DNA from: Phytopythium helicoides
Lineage: Eukaryota > Oomycota > Peronosporomycetes > Pythiales > Pythiaceae
Direction of reading: 5' to 3'
DNA length: 64,000 nt
Assembly (NCBI GenBank): GCA_024867545.1
Contig: JANFNE010000009.1
Location: 1,028,501-1,092,500, forward strand
Part shown: positions 20,794 through 31,383 of the stretch, one piece after another
How the letters are laid out: each line of letters starts with the position of its first letter
How positions within the stretch are numbered: position 1 is the stretch's first letter
Made by a program: the position numbers and the translations under genes
The notes under the pieces: model-generated
What the model was told of the DNA's origin: nothing
The model's database searches: none
Seen by the model: the letters and a program-made list of their open reading frames with translations, nothing else

Positions 20794-23646
20794 ATGCTGA
20801 ACCGCTTCTCGAGCGCCGTGCAGAGCGCCGTGCAGTCGGCCTCGGCCTCGGTGCAGGGGATGCTGGGCGAGGAATTCACCAAGAACTACGAGACCCCCAA
20901 GGACTCGACGGCCTCGGGCGGACACGAGCTCTCGTGGAAGATCTTCCCCGCCGTCTCCAAGAAGAACGGCCAGGAGGTCAGCGTGTTTGTTTTCGACAAG
21001 GACGATCTCAAGAAGCTCAAGAACAAGGAGGCCCACGAACGCATCCTCGAGGTGCTGCGCCACGATATGAAGACGCTGCGCCTGCTGCGCCACCCACACG
21101 TGCTCAAGGTCGAGGAGGTATTCGAGGAGAGTCGCCGTACGCTTAGCTTCGTCACGGAGCGCGTCGTCTGCTCGCTCGCGAACGCCAACAAGAACTTCAC
21201 GAACGTTGCCAACGTCACGCCCGAGGTGCTCGAGATTGGTCTCACTGAGTTCGAGATTGCGTGCGGGCTCATGCACGTTGGCGAGGCGCTGAGCTTCTTG
21301 CATCGCGAAGGCCGCCGCGTGCACCTGAATATTGGGCCGCACAGCATATTTATTACGCCGAAGGGCGAGTGGAAGCTCGGAGGCATGAGCTTCTGTCGCG
21401 TCGTCGAGCCTGGGCAGACTTCCCGCAGCGAGTACTACGGATACGAAGGCGCCCGCGCCTCGGAACCCGGTGGTAGTTGGGAACCCCCGCTCGAGTACTG
21501 TGCGCCTGAGCTGGTCACTGAGCCTCGCCAGTTCAACAGCGGCGCCGACATGTTTTCGCTCGGCCTGCTGGTGTACGAGCTATTCGTGCCTCCTCGTGCT
21601 GATGGCGGCAGAAATCCTGTGCTCGATGTTCGGGACGCCAACACAATGACGCACGGGTACAAGGTACAGTCGTTGCACCCAATCGCATTCCCTACGTCAG
21701 TGCCAGTGCCGCTCCAGAACACAATTCGCTCGCTCCTGGACTTGGATCCGGCGAAGCGTCTTGAACCGCGCGTATTTCTCGCTTCCCCATTCTTCGACTC
21801 TGGGCCGATCAAGACTCTGCGCATGCTTCAGAGCCTCGTGGAGCAGGACCCTGCCTCCCAGGCGAAGTTCCTGACAACTCTTCCTAACGAGATTGATGGA
21901 TTTTCGCCCCGCGTGCTACGGGACATGGTCATCCCAGGACTCCAGTCGGTTGTTATCAACAAGGCTGTCGCACCTTTTGTGATCACGCCGCTACTCAAGA
22001 TCGTGGGAAAGGTTGACAAGATTACCTTCTCGAACTCGATCGCTCCCATGATGATTCCGCTGCTTGCGATTACGGAGCCCGTGCAGTGTATGCTCATGTT
22101 TGTGTCGGAGCTCGAGACACTGGTCCCCAAGGCAGAAGATGGCTACATTCGCGACCACATCGTTCCGATGCTGTGCCGTGCGCTTGATAGTACGGTGCCC
22201 GAGATTCTAGACACCGTGCTGAACAAGATTGTCGATCAGGCGAGTCTGTTCGAATACCGCATTCTGAAGCAAGTGATTCTCCCACGAGTCAACAAGCTGA
22301 TCCTGCAGCCGCCGCAGATGTCTGTGCGCGTGAATGCGCTGTTGTGGCTGGCTAAGTCATTCCATGTCTTCGACAAAGATTTGCTGATTGAGAGTGTGCT
22401 GCCAACGCTTGCGCAGACGCTGCAGACTGACAAGACACCGGCTGTGTGTATGTGCATTCTTGGTTGCTACGACAACCTGGGCAAGCACCTTGGCCCTGAG
22501 TTTATCGCGAAGCTGATTTTGCCGGCAGTTGCTCCTTTGCTGTGGGAACAAACACTCAACAATGCACAGTTCGATGTAGTGTGTGAGAAGCTGCAAGACA
22601 TGATCAAGGTTGTCATCATGGAGCGAGACAAGGGCTTCAGTGCCGAGAGCTCGGTGAAGTCGGTAACAACCGGTATCACGGCTGCATCGGGTATGACTGA
22701 TGCAGTGCGCGCTGCGGAGGCTTCTCGTGAAAAGGCGACGGGTGTTGCAGCTGCGAACAAGCTGTTGTCGGAAGAGTACGTGCCGCCAAAGAAGGATGCT
22801 GACATCCGTAGAGATAGCGGATCCCCAAAGAAGCTCGAGCCATATTCGGATGATCCGTTCTACTTGGGAAGCAGCAGCTCATCCTCGTCGTCGCGGCGCA
22901 CGCAAAGCAGTGCCGTTCTTGATCAACAGCGCAGCAGTGAGTCTCGGGATTCGACATCAGATCGCTCAGAGACTTTCTCATCTCGGCGGCGCGCAGCAAG
23001 GAAGAGTGGGTCGCGCACGACTCGTCGCGCTGGTTCACACAAGGAAGATGCTGGAAACGCCAATTTGCTGGATATTCCGTCGGCTCAGGTACGATGAACT
23101 CTCGTTCACCCCCAGTGTTTGACGAATTATGGTAGTCTAAATTTATTATTTGTCGTGATGCGGTTGTAGCCAAGCGCTTCTGGAGGCCTTCTCGACACGA
23201 GCGGTCTAATGTCGAGCCTTCCGGCAGCACCTGGATCGAGTGGTGGCGGTGCTAGCAGCGGAATGTTCAACGGGATGAGTATGGGTGGCAGCTCGACTGC
23301 AATGGTGACGTCATCCTTCTCGACACAGCCTGCTGTGTCATATCCGGGTGCTCCGATGCAACAGCAGCAGCAGCCCGTGATGGGCGGTGGGTATGGCGGC
23401 CAGTCGTCGGGCATGATGAACCAGCAGTACAACCCAAGCATGATGCAGATGGCGCCTTATGGATTGCAGCAGCAGGCACCCATGAACGGTGGCGGATACG
23501 GACAGCAAGGCGGTATGAACGGCGGCATGATGATGGGAGGTGGAGGAATGGCAGGACCGGGTCAAATGCTGCAGATTCAGGCAAGTCCAGGGTATCAACA
23601 GCAGAGCACGTCAAACGATCCCTTTAGTGCCTTTGACGGTTTGTAA
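20794..23646 (+). CDS. SCYL2: SCY1-like pseudokinase, SCYL2 type
   Basis: Exons 20794-23088 and 23170-23646 (phase 0) give 923 residues, close to animal SCYL2. The start MLNRFSSAV aligns with the family start. Residues about 40-320 form a kinase-like fold lacking the usual residues: the VAIK lysine position reads VFVFDK, the HRD loop reads VHLNIGPHSIF, and DFG reads GMSF. HEAT-like helices follow (for example LLKIVGKVDKITFSNSIAPMM). The C-terminal exon is Gly/Met/Gln-rich and ends DPFSAFDGL; a second DPF lies in YSDDPFYLG. DPF motifs bind the AP2 alpha ear, matching SCYL2's known link with clathrin-coated vesicles. Confidence 0.9.
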
Positions 23647-24033
23647 GCCGTGGCGCGAAGAGAGATCGATGGAATTCGGGAAACGAAGGGTGCTCATCCA
23701 TACAAAGGCAGTCTGTGCGAACGGTAGACGAGAGAAGTGCGTGCAATATGAAGTCAAAGGTTTCGTGACTCTGCAATTACCTTCGCTCTTTGTTCGTATC
23801 GAATATCTTTGCCATCACAATACCTGCTCTGTCACCAGAAGCCTAACCGTGTCTGCTAGTCAAAGTCAATCGCCTCCTGCATGGACCTTCGCTTGGAACT
23901 GCTTGGTCGAGGATATTGCAGTCCAGCAGTTCTTCGGACGCGTGCACAGCCTACGGCTCACGGAGCTTGAAGATTTGAGTTGAAGCAGAAGTGCGCAAAG
24001 CGAAAATCACAAACACGAATTGAATTGATATCG

Positions 24034-24750
24034 CTACGGCGCGGGTTGCGGCTCACACCCTTTCTCTTCCTTAACGCCACGCTTTTGCTTTTCTTCAATC
24101 GTCTGAACATCCACGAACTCCATGGAGTCCTCTCCACCTTTCTCGCTTTCCGCTTGCCCTCCACTCTCTTCGTGTTCGTGCTCACCGTGCGCTGATGCAC
24201 TCGTGATAGTCTTCTTCTGCGCCTCGCCGAAAGGAGTTGACTGCCATAGCTGCTCGAACTCCTCGGGAGACCCGCTCGTGCACTTGCTCACGTGCATACC
24301 CGCGTCATCCTTACCTTGTTTGCTCCACACGGTGCGTAGCTTCTTCCCTTCAATCTGCCGCTCGTGAATTGCTTTTAGACGACCGGTCGAGTCCTCGTAG
24401 CGACGACGAGTGCTCATGACCCGGCGGCCCTTGTCATCCACGACTGACGAGCTGCTGAACGAGTACGACGAGAAGGCGCGATGATGGCTGCCGTCCGCTT
24501 CGCCTTCTTCGTTGACAGGGGCAGCTTCGTGCTGCGTTGCAGGCAGGTGCTCGCGTGCCATCACTGGCAAGTCTCGGAAAAACTCGTCGTCATCGACGGC
24601 GCTAGGTGCTGCCAGCATTTCGTCGCGGAATGGGAACTGCGACCGCCGCATGCGGTCGTGCATGAGCTCCAGGTCCATCATGCTCTGCTCGAGCGAGGAC
24701 ATGGGGTACCAGAAGCGAGGGCGAACGAGGTCCCACGGGCTGCTGAACAT
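24034..24750 (-). CDS. MLF-family-like protein (right copy, normal stop)
   Basis: 238 residues from the ATG at 24750. It is nearly identical to the left copy (one seen change: MAREHLP for MARELLP) but ends CEPQPAP with a TAG stop. This is the more likely ancestral form because the added tail of the left copy lies in sequence that is non-coding here. Confidence 0.62.
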   Translation of the reverse strand: MFSSPWDLVRPRFWYPMSSLEQSMMDLELMHDRMRRSQFPFRDEMLAAPSAVDDDEFFRDLPVMAREHLPATQHEAAPVNEEGEADGSHHRAFSSYSFSSSSVVDDKGRRVMSTRRRYEDSTGRLKAIHERQIEGKKLRTVWSKQGKDDAGMHVSKCTSGSPEEFEQLWQSTPFGEAQKKTITSASAHGEHEHEESGGQAESEKGGEDSMEFVDVQTIEEKQKRGVKEEKGCEPQPAP

Positions 24751-25032
24751 CTTGACGGAGACTCTGGGCTTGAAAATCTGAGCTGGGTCGCTTGGTTGTG
24801 TGCTTGCTTGATCTGCGCGGTGCCTGGCAAATTGCCAACTGAAGCTAGCGGCTCTGTCGGAAGCCAAGTTGAAGCGCGATCTGTGACATGATACCATATA
24901 GTGAACGCAAGATGTTTGATTTTCTAGAATCGATTCTCGAAGTTGAGAAATGCTTGCTCCCTTGCGAACACTTGCGAACCGCCTCGCATCATGGCCGCCA
25001 CCATGGTATCACTACATCACCTCGGGCGGCGT

Positions 25033-26631
25033 TCACAGGTACTGCAAGTCGTCCTCGTTGACCTCGAAGCAGCCGGACTGCGCCACCTGCGCGTACCACT
25101 TGGCAGCCGTGCGAGGCGTGCGGGCGAGCTCCCAGCTCTCGACCGAGTACTCGTCCACGTCGCCCGTGGTGGCGGTCCAGTTGACGTGATACATGCCGAA
25201 GCGCGGCGCGTAGTTGGTCCATTCAAAGTCGTCGAGCAGTGACCAGACTGTGTAGCCGACGACCGAGATCCCGTGCTCGTAGATGGCCTGGTGCACCTGC
25301 TCGAGATGCGTGCGGTAGTACCACAGCTGGTCCTGGTTGTCAATGGTTTCATTGCCACACCAGCCATTCTCCGTCAGCAGCACACCAGCCGTTGGGTCGT
25401 GGCTCGACAGGAACCGGATGGCCTCCAGGTAGCCCTTTGGATATCCAGAGCTCGTCGAGCAGCTCGTGGGGTCCGCGAGACTGCCGGACGCCAAGCGAGC
25501 ACCCGCTGCAGCCTGCGAGCGGTCTACTCCAAGGTCCGTCTCCCATCCAAGAGTCAGCGACGAGCAGTTGACTGTAGACGACGTCGAGTTACAGTCCGTC
25601 GTCGAGTACGATGTGTAGTAATTGAGCATAAGCAGATCGTACGACCGGCGCAGCTGCTCGCGCTGCGCCTGTGTGAAGTTGGGCAGTCGGTCTCCCACGC
25701 GCTCTCGCATCACTGCAGGATACTCGCCCGTTGTGATAGGACTGAGGAACCAACCAAGGTAGAACTGGTTCTTGCGCTCGGCGGCCGCCACATCTTCAGC
25801 CGAGCTCGGGTCGAGGGGGATGCCCCAGTCGACGTTGAGCACAATGCCGATCTTGGCATCACGGGCAACCGGACGCGTCTCGCCATCGGCCACGTCACCT
25901 TCGCGCAGTGCACGAAAAGTGTTGACTGCTGCCGCGTGGGCTAGCAGCATGTTGTGACCGGCATCGTACGCGTTAGTAGTCGAGTTGCCGAGCTGCGGCG
26001 GGCCATAGCCGTACGCATAGCCCGTGAGCAAGTGTGACGCTGGCTCGTTGAAAGTCGTCCAGTGCTTGACCTTGCGGCCGAACTCGCGGAAGAGCAGTGT
26101 CGCATACTCGTTGAAATGCTCGGTCATGCCGCTGTTGAGCCAGCCTGGAGGGTCGAGTGTCTCCTGCAAGGGCAGCGGCAGATCCCAGTGGTATACCGTC
26201 AGGACGGGTTCGATGTTGTTTGCAAGCAGCTCATCGATTAGATCGTGGTAGAATGCCAGACCCTCCGCATTCGCCTCCATGTGACCCGAAGTTGTGTTCC
26301 ACGTCATGGCTCGCGTCCAAGCAATCGAGAAGCGGAAGGAGTCGAGGCCATCCGCCGCCATTAGCGCGACGTCCGACTTGTACCGGTGAAAAAAGTCGGC
26401 GGCGACATTTGCACACGGCACGCCGTTATCGCCTCGGCAGAATTCGTCCCAGATGCTGAACGTCTTGCCGGACGCGTTGAAGCCGCCTTCAACCTGGTAC
26501 GCGGACGATGCAGCGCCAAAGAGAAAGTCCGGAGGGAAGCAGAACGTCGGCGTGCTCGAGTTGGTGCTCGCCACTGCCGTCGAGACGTTGGTGAGCGCTG
26601 CGAATACCGCGAAGGCTATGGTGAGGCGCAT
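25033..26631 (-). CDS. Secreted family 1 glycoside hydrolase (right copy)
   Basis: 532 residues from the ATG at 26631, same length as the left copy, with intact signal peptide, NEP acid/base and TENG nucleophile motifs. The frame stays open upstream to 26754, but the signal peptide start is preferred. The region upstream (26632-28718) has no other gene; it contains the 563-bp tandem duplication, which may have altered spacing of regulatory sequence relative to the left copy. Confidence 0.92.
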   Translation of the reverse strand: MRLTIAFAVFAALTNVSTAVASTNSSTPTFCFPPDFLFGAASSAYQVEGGFNASGKTFSIWDEFCRGDNGVPCANVAADFFHRYKSDVALMAADGLDSFRFSIAWTRAMTWNTTSGHMEANAEGLAFYHDLIDELLANNIEPVLTVYHWDLPLPLQETLDPPGWLNSGMTEHFNEYATLLFREFGRKVKHWTTFNEPASHLLTGYAYGYGPPQLGNSTTNAYDAGHNMLLAHAAAVNTFRALREGDVADGETRPVARDAKIGIVLNVDWGIPLDPSSAEDVAAAERKNQFYLGWFLSPITTGEYPAVMRERVGDRLPNFTQAQREQLRRSYDLLMLNYYTSYSTTDCNSTSSTVNCSSLTLGWETDLGVDRSQAAAGARLASGSLADPTSCSTSSGYPKGYLEAIRFLSSHDPTAGVLLTENGWCGNETIDNQDQLWYYRTHLEQVHQAIYEHGISVVGYTVWSLLDDFEWTNYAPRFGMYHVNWTATTGDVDEYSVESWELARTPRTAAKWYAQVAQSGCFEVNEDDLQYL

Positions 26632-26847
26632 GTTTTCGAGTTGGAGGCAGCAAATCGAAAAGTGAGTCGACGCACACCGACGACGACTCATGACCAGCAA
26701 TGAACGACTCACCGCTGACCTATGATCAGTCACTGTTGAATTGATCTTCCGCAATTACCACCATTTGATGACAGCGTTTGAACAATTCTTTGTGACTCCT
26801 TCAACAACGTATTCCCTGATCAATCAAATTTTTTTGCAGTGTGTGTT

Positions 26848-27971
26848 GTAATACTGATGCCGTCTTCAGATCAAATGTCTGCTTTGTCTTTGTCAATTTC
26901 ACGCATATCAAGCATAAACTTGAACTTTGATGCTCGACCGATCATGATGCCCGTGAACTCCTAGTGGACAAACGAAGGCTCGTGAACAGATGTGTATTTG
27001 TAGCTTCTTCGAATGAAAGCTCATCGTGCCACGTAAAGCATCCCAGGTTAGAGCACGCATATAAATAATAAATTGCGCTCTTGGTACGACCTGCGAGCTT
27101 CAAAAGAGCAAACAGAGATCCTTGAGCGTGAGCGAGTACTCAATTCCATCGAGTTTCAAACCAGCAAGTGAGGGAAAGTGGTTCAACACCGTTCACTTCT
27201 TCATAAGATGTAATGCTAGAGCAGAAACCAGTCGATCATAAAGCCAACTGCAGTTGTGTTGGAGCAAAATATGAATCCTTGGATGCCAGTCACAAACAGT
27301 GATTCAAATCGAGACAGTCACGAGATTGTGATGTCATTTTCAAAGTTTGTCTCCTTATCATACAAATGTCCACCCATTCCATTCACGCATTCGCAACCAA
27401 ACTCTGCGTTGTGATACTGATGCCGTCTTCAGATCAAATGTCTGCTTTGTCTTTGTCAATTTCACGCATATCAAGCATAAACTTGAACTTTGATGCTCGA
27501 CCGATCATGATGCCCGTGAACTCCTAGTGGACAAACGAAGGCTCGTGAACAGATGTGTATTTGTAGCTTCTTTGAATGAAAGCTCATCGTGCCACGTAAA
27601 GCATCCCAGGTTAGAGCACGCATATAAATAATAAATTGCGCTCTTGGTACGACCTGCGAGCTTCAAAAGAGCAAACAGAGATCCTTGAGCGTGAGCGAGT
27701 ACTCAATTCCATCGAGTTTCAAACAAGCAAGTGAGGGAAAGTGGTTCAACACCGTTCACTTCTTCATAAGATGTAATGCTAGAGCAGAAACCAGTCGATC
27801 ATAAAGCCAACTGCAGTTGTGTTGGAGCAAAATATGAATCCTTGGATGCCAGTCACAAACAGTGATTCAAATCGAGACAGTCACGAGATTGTGATGTCAT
27901 TTTCAAAGTTTGTCTCCTTATCATACAAATATCCACCCATTCCATCCACGCATTCGCAACCAAACTCTGCG
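26848..27971. repeat. 563-bp tandem duplication in the right arm
   Basis: The stretch starting GTTGTAATACTGATGCCGTC near 26846 recurs starting GTTGTGATACTGATGCCGTC near 27408, and both copies run to CGCAACCAAACTCTGC. The two copies differ at scattered bases (for example ACAAATGTCC / ACAAATATCC). The left arm has only one copy (about 7915-8480, reversed), so the event followed the arm duplication or was lost from the left. Confidence 0.88.
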
Positions 27972-28718
27972 AAGAGAAGGGAACAAATCCATGACAGTTC
28001 AACCCACGATCGACTCTTAAAAAAACTTCCAGTAAAACGCTTTCGACTCGAGCGTGTGTGTGCGGTTCCTGTGGATTGCATTGATTGGAAATACGATTCA
28101 TGCCTTGAGGTTTGAAGCACACCGACAGAAAAAGAAGGAAACTCAACCTGGATTGCAAGAATGCCGCCAGAATCAATTTTGTGTCCGTATTCCTCTCTCC
28201 CCACGCTTATGCTCGCTAGTCTCCGAGTTGACGACAACTCCACTTATGAATCGAAACCAAGTGTTGACGATTGAATCGATGTTGTGAAGAGGATTCTTGT
28301 TGATAAGCAGTTCAGAGGGAAACGTTCTTTATCGGAAATGGAGCTACAAACGGTAAATCTCGAGCTCCTTGGTCAATGTCACGCATCACTTCGATCCAGT
28401 TCACATGTTCCTGTTTGATGCTACGAGAAATTGATGCGAATCACAGTCGATTGCAGCATGATTTGGTTCGTAGACTTTTGTCCTCCATTGGCTTTGATGT
28501 GCAATGCAGTCTAGGAGCAGGTGCTCAGTTCCTAAATCCCTCGATGGCGTTGGATTTGAGGACAGGCTTGACCTCGAGCTCATGGTTGAGATGGCATTGT
28601 GATACGGTCGCAGATGACAACGAGGATTTAGCAGCGATCGAGAATTCTACATATGCTCATGGGATCTGAACTTGCCATGCTGAAATTGACACAGGATCTC
28701 CCGATCCTTTCTTTTGAG

Positions 28719-29412
28719 TTAGATGTGGCAGCGGTAATCTCCGTCAGCAGGCTCGCTCGCGGCAAGCTCCACCGTCTGCTTCTCCTTCTCCCTTGCCTCG
28801 AGCGCTGCGAGTCGCGCTCCAATCGGCGACCACTCACTCACGCGCGAACCCACGGGTGCGTCGTCTTCCAGGATGAGGATGCCGTCACTACTGTCCGCGA
28901 GTCCGAGTTCCGCCTCGGAGCAGATCATGCCTTGTGACACCTCACCACGCAGCTTGGACTTTTTGATCTTGAGCAGCTTGCTGTGCGCAGTTCACACAAG
29001 TTCATGTCAGTAACCAGAGCGTAGGCTGATCGACTAGTAGATCGCTGAGCGCCACGCACGTCTCGCCGCTCTCGGGATCGGCGATCGCGAGGCGCGTGCC
29101 GACGGTCGCCACCGGCACTCGCGCTCCCTCGCGGACGTTGGGAGCTCCGCAGATGATCTGCAGCGGGTTCTCACGGTCGCCCACGTCCACGAGGCAAACG
29201 TTGAGCCGGTCGGCCGCCGGGTGCGCGTGGAACTGGATGATCTCGCCCACCACCACGGACCCCCACGTCGTCTGTGGCTTGGACACCTGCTGCTGCTGCT
29301 TGGGCTGAGGCTCCGAAGAGGTCGACGGTGGCTCGGAAGTGGACGAAAGAGCGCGCGAAGGCGCAAAGCAGCGGCGAGCGCCGGGCGAGCAACGCAGCGT
29401 GCGGAGCAACAT
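28719..29412 (-). CDS. Stand-alone PheT-like tRNA-binding-domain protein (right copy)
   Basis: Exons 29412-29060 and 28980-28719 give 204 residues, one Gln fewer than the left copy in the Gln run after SEPQPK, and Cys in place of Arg at residue 8. Splice sites, domain motifs and stop are all intact. Confidence 0.82.
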
Positions 29413-29659
29413 GGCGATGGTTGTCAGGTGGAAGAGTCTCGAGTGATTGGCATCGGCCTACTGACGGCTGGCAGAAAAAGTTCAAAGCGGAAAAGCTGGA
29501 CCGGATGAAAGCGCCGCATGAAAATTCGACACCGACGTCACGCCCCAGGTTTTTGATGCGCGTATGTTCGATGTGAGTTCAACCGACGACGTTGGATCGG
29601 AAGAGAGACGCACTTGCACGAATTATGAACTTGAGGAGGGGCGTCTGCGAGACCGACTA

Positions 29660-29838
29660 CCATACGCGGACGCAAGTGCGACCCGTGACGGACTTCTCGC
29701 TCGTCTTGGACGGGTTCTTCCTCGGCCGAGTCATCGTAATCACGGCAACGTCAGCATGAGGCGTTCAGCCTGTTCAAGCATACATGATCATTTTGTGAGC
29801 AAACTTTGCAGCAGCAGGTCGACGCGCTTGAGCATGCA
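29660..29838 (-). pseudogene. Decayed ARPC2 3' fragment (right arm)
   Basis: Reverse counterpart of 6008-6180. Some bases are closer to true ARPC2 here (the reverse strand keeps CGCGTCGACCTG, where the left arm reads TGCGTCGACCTG), others closer in the left arm, so the two remnants have decayed separately. Confidence 0.8.
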
Positions 29839-30088
29839 GAGTTCGTGCCGTCGATGTGGACTATGAGGAAAGAAAGCTTATCGACGAAACTGTGTAGGTA
29901 GCTTGCCTGCCAAATACTTGACCGACAGCGTGGACATGGGCTTGCTTGGTTTCGCGGATTGCTTTGCGGAGACTATAAATCCAGCGGACTCAGCGATACG
30001 TTCATCCACCAAACACAGTCGCTGGAATTACGTGTGATCAACCTCCCTTTATTGGCTGTCATCCAACAGAAGAGAGCCGTAGCACAGC

Positions 30089-30433
30089 AGTTTTCATGGA
30101 TAAGCCTTGACCAACGCTAGGCAACCACAATAACCGACCCACTACGAACTTCAAGCCAAGGAGAAAGATCGAGTGCTGCCCTCACATCATTTGTGAGAGC
30201 CTGATGCTCCCCTTACTGATCTCGCCACGGTGTGTGGATAGCAATCAAGGTGCAATGATGCATCCAAACCCATGCTGGTACTGCGATTGTGTTCAATTTT
30301 CCTCCGTGTTCACTGTTGTTATCCAACAGAAGAGAGTCACATAACTGGCAGTGAGCACTTAGACCAGAGGTCCAAGACACCAGCCAGCACTGCAGTGGCC
30401 TCCCAGCACGCGACCAGTATCGACCCACAGCGC
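30089..30433. other. Intergenic region, inverted-repeat edge to RPL13A
   Basis: 345 bp without a gene. TTATCCAACAGAAGAGAGTC near 30320 resembles CATCCAACAGAAGAGAGCC at the arm edge near 30063, a short repeat that could mark the old breakpoint. Confidence 0.4.
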
Positions 30434-31184
30434 TTAAAGAGCGTGGCCGAACTTGGCGAGCGTAGGCTTGAGCTCGGCGTGCTCGGCGAAGACCTTGGCC
30501 TCGGCCTCGGTCTCGCGCTTCTGCTGCGCAAGCTTCTTCTTGTAGAAGGCGTCCGACTTGAGGATGCGCTTGGCCTCGAGGCGCTTGACGAGCTCGGCGT
30601 GGCCCCAGCCGACCTCCGAGGCGAGCTTGCCGAGCACCGTGTAGCGGCGGTTGGCCTTGAGGCGCAGCACGCGGAGCGCGTCCGGGATGACCATGCGCTT
30701 CTGCTTGTCGTACGGCGACGGGATGCCGTCGAAGACCTGTGCGCGCGAACACGGTAAGTAAGCGCGCCCCACATCAAGCTTATCGGCTGCTTTACGTCCA
30801 ACGCACCTTGAGGCGCTGCAGGGCGGCGGCACCACGGGCCGTCTTGTGCGGGAGCATACCACGGATGGTGCGCCAGAGCATGCGCGACGGCGCGCGGTAG
30901 TGGATGGGGCCCTTCTTGGGGTTGGTGGCCGTGCGCTTGTTCAGGAACTGGAAGTACTTGACCTTGTTGCGCACGTCTGCATGGAGTGGGAGCCACCTGT
31001 GAGTCCTCTATCCGCCAAATCGCGGCCATCGACAGCGCCACGCACGCGAGCCCGAGATCTCGAGCTGCTCGCAGCGCACGGCGACGACGTGCTGGCCCTG
31101 GAGCAGCTCCTTGGCGATGAGCGAGGCCAGGCGACCGAGCAGGTGGCCGCGGCAGTCGACGACGATAGGCTTCTCGAACACCAT
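30434..31184 (-). CDS. RPL13A: 60S ribosomal protein L13A (uL13)
   Basis: Exons 31184-31046, 30976-30807 and 30736-30434, with matching phases, give 203 residues, the usual length for the family. Family sequence is clear throughout: [93 protein letters not shown] and [14 protein letters not shown]. It is a structural component of the cytosolic large ribosomal subunit. It is divergent from the cyclophilin gene across a 199-bp spacer. Confidence 0.95.
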
Positions 31185-31383
31185 GGTGAACCGCGAGGAA
31201 AAGAGGAATGCGCCGCATTGACGCTTTGGCTCATGTCGGGGAGCTACGCGGGCCACCCGCTGGCTCGCAGAGAATTTTGACCAATAAAATGCGATATTGT
31301 TTGTTATTTTGACCAATCATAAAGTTGATGTCCTTTTCCGTTATAGACTCGCTTCCTACAGTTAGCGAGCCTCCAGATCCGAC
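31185..31383. promoter_or_regulatory. Compact bidirectional promoter RPL13A / cyclophilin
   Basis: The 199-bp spacer between two divergent ATGs contains two same-strand CCAAT boxes, GACCAATAAAAT (about 31280) and GACCAATCATAAAG (about 31311), in an AT-richer core. The cyclophilin start is inferred, so the exact width is uncertain. Confidence 0.5.

Larger units (their letters stand above)
23845..30088. repeat. Right arm of large inverted duplication
   Basis: Reverse copy of 5753-11485. It is about 0.5 kb longer, mainly because of an internal 563-bp tandem duplication. Its inner edge lies about 200 bp after the SCYL2 stop. Its outer edge lies about 345 bp before the RPL13A stop, in sequence around CCAACAGAAGAGAG, a motif that occurs again at about 30325. 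Confidence 0.92.

Noticed and set aside
5753..30088. Assembly artefact as the explanation for the inverted arms
   Set aside because: The arms differ by substitutions, a stop-loss, a 563-bp duplication and a 30-bp duplication, so they are not one sequence used twice. A haplotype mis-join is still possible and is noted in the finding.
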